Below are positions 13,954 through 14,075 of a DNA stretch of 14,075 nucleotides, in pieces. Position 1 is the first letter of the stretch. Each line of letters opens with the position of its first letter. This DNA is from Gammaproteobacteria bacterium (GTDB lineage: Bacteria > Pseudomonadota > Gammaproteobacteria > SZUA-229), in assembly GCA_027858635.1 (NCBI GenBank), contig JAQICG010000297.1:1-14075 (forward strand), written 5' to 3'. Made by a program: the position numbers and the translations under genes. The notes below the pieces were generated by a model. The model was given only the letters and a program-made list of their open reading frames with translations. It had not been told where the DNA came from and made no database searches.

Positions 13954-14075
13954 AAAATCGGGCGCATGATACGATAGCCAAATAGTATTTTTTTGGGTGG
14001 CTAGGAGGCTGTCGGGTTTAGGGGGATTGAAGCGAGGGAGTGGGAGAGTGAGTACAACTTTTCCCGATTTTGAGG
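13954..14075. mobile_element. possible insertion-sequence end or small mobile repeat at the right edge
   Basis: The last 75 bases change in character: a purine-rich tract begins at GGAGGCTGTCGGGTTTAGGG (14004-14023). GGCTGTC-type ends are seen in several insertion-sequence families. In addition AAAATCGGG (13954-13962) is matched in inverse by CCCGATTTT (14063-14071), about 100 bp apart, which could be short terminal inverted repeats. No transposase is visible and the window ends here, so neither reading can be settled. A small hairpin ACTTCA-tttt-TGAAGT (13925-13940) lies just outside. Confidence 0.28.

Noticed and set aside
1..14075. CRISPR arrays, tRNA or rRNA genes
   Set aside because: No regularly spaced repeats, no cloverleaf-like sequence with a GTTCRANYC arm and no rRNA core motif were recognised.

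Overview
The window looks like chromosomal DNA of a free-living gammaproteobacterium of moderate GC content. Evidence: the surE-pcm-(DedA)-nlpD block, which in Gammaproteobacteria normally precedes rpoS; a Smr protein divergent from surE; a MerC-type mercury operon with a Tn21/Tn501-like operator; and a DauA-type SulP transporter. No species is named because nothing diagnostic (rRNA, tRNA) is present. No CRISPR array, phage gene or intact transposase was seen.

Region 1 (1-3025, all minus strand): a stress/envelope operon reading surE, pcm, a YqaA/DedA-family membrane protein, then an NlpD-like lipoprotein. The nlpD frame stops two bases inside the window, just where the last conserved block of the LytM domain should begin, so it appears truncated. 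rpoS would be expected just beyond the left edge. Region 2 (3085-3693, plus): a Smr-domain nuclease-like gene, followed by a heptamer tandem repeat and a GC-rich hairpin repeat. Region 3 (3875-5212, minus): a ClC-type chloride/proton antiporter gene, convergent with smr.

Region 4 (5410-7823, minus): a compact mercury-resistance operon in the order promoter/operator, merC, merA, merR. The operator is a MerR dyad between -35 and -10 elements. merC and merA overlap by ATGA. MerA lacks the N-terminal HMA domain, there is no merT or merP, and merR comes last on the same strand instead of divergently. No transposon ends were seen around it.

Region 5 (8280-11376, plus): an Mqo-like FAD dehydrogenase, then, after about 400 bp of non-coding DNA, the most interesting gene. 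It encodes a 434-residue secreted protein with one CXXCH heme motif just after the signal peptide, followed by what looks like an outer-membrane beta-barrel ending in Phe. This is the layout of fused cytochrome-porins such as Cyc2, so it is a candidate for electron transfer across the outer membrane. A stem-loop terminator follows it.

Region 6 (11671-13365, minus): a DauA-like SulP transporter with a STAS domain, convergent with the cytochrome-porin gene. Region 7 (13366-14075): about 700 bp with no intact gene; it holds a hairpin, a possible decayed gene remnant on the minus strand, and at the right edge a sequence that may be the start of an insertion element.

Functionally, the left part is stress survival and envelope maintenance, the centre is mercury detoxification, and the right part is respiration (malate to quinone, outer-membrane cytochrome) with anion or C4-dicarboxylate transport. 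Links between the respiratory genes are inferred from proximity only; they are not one operon.
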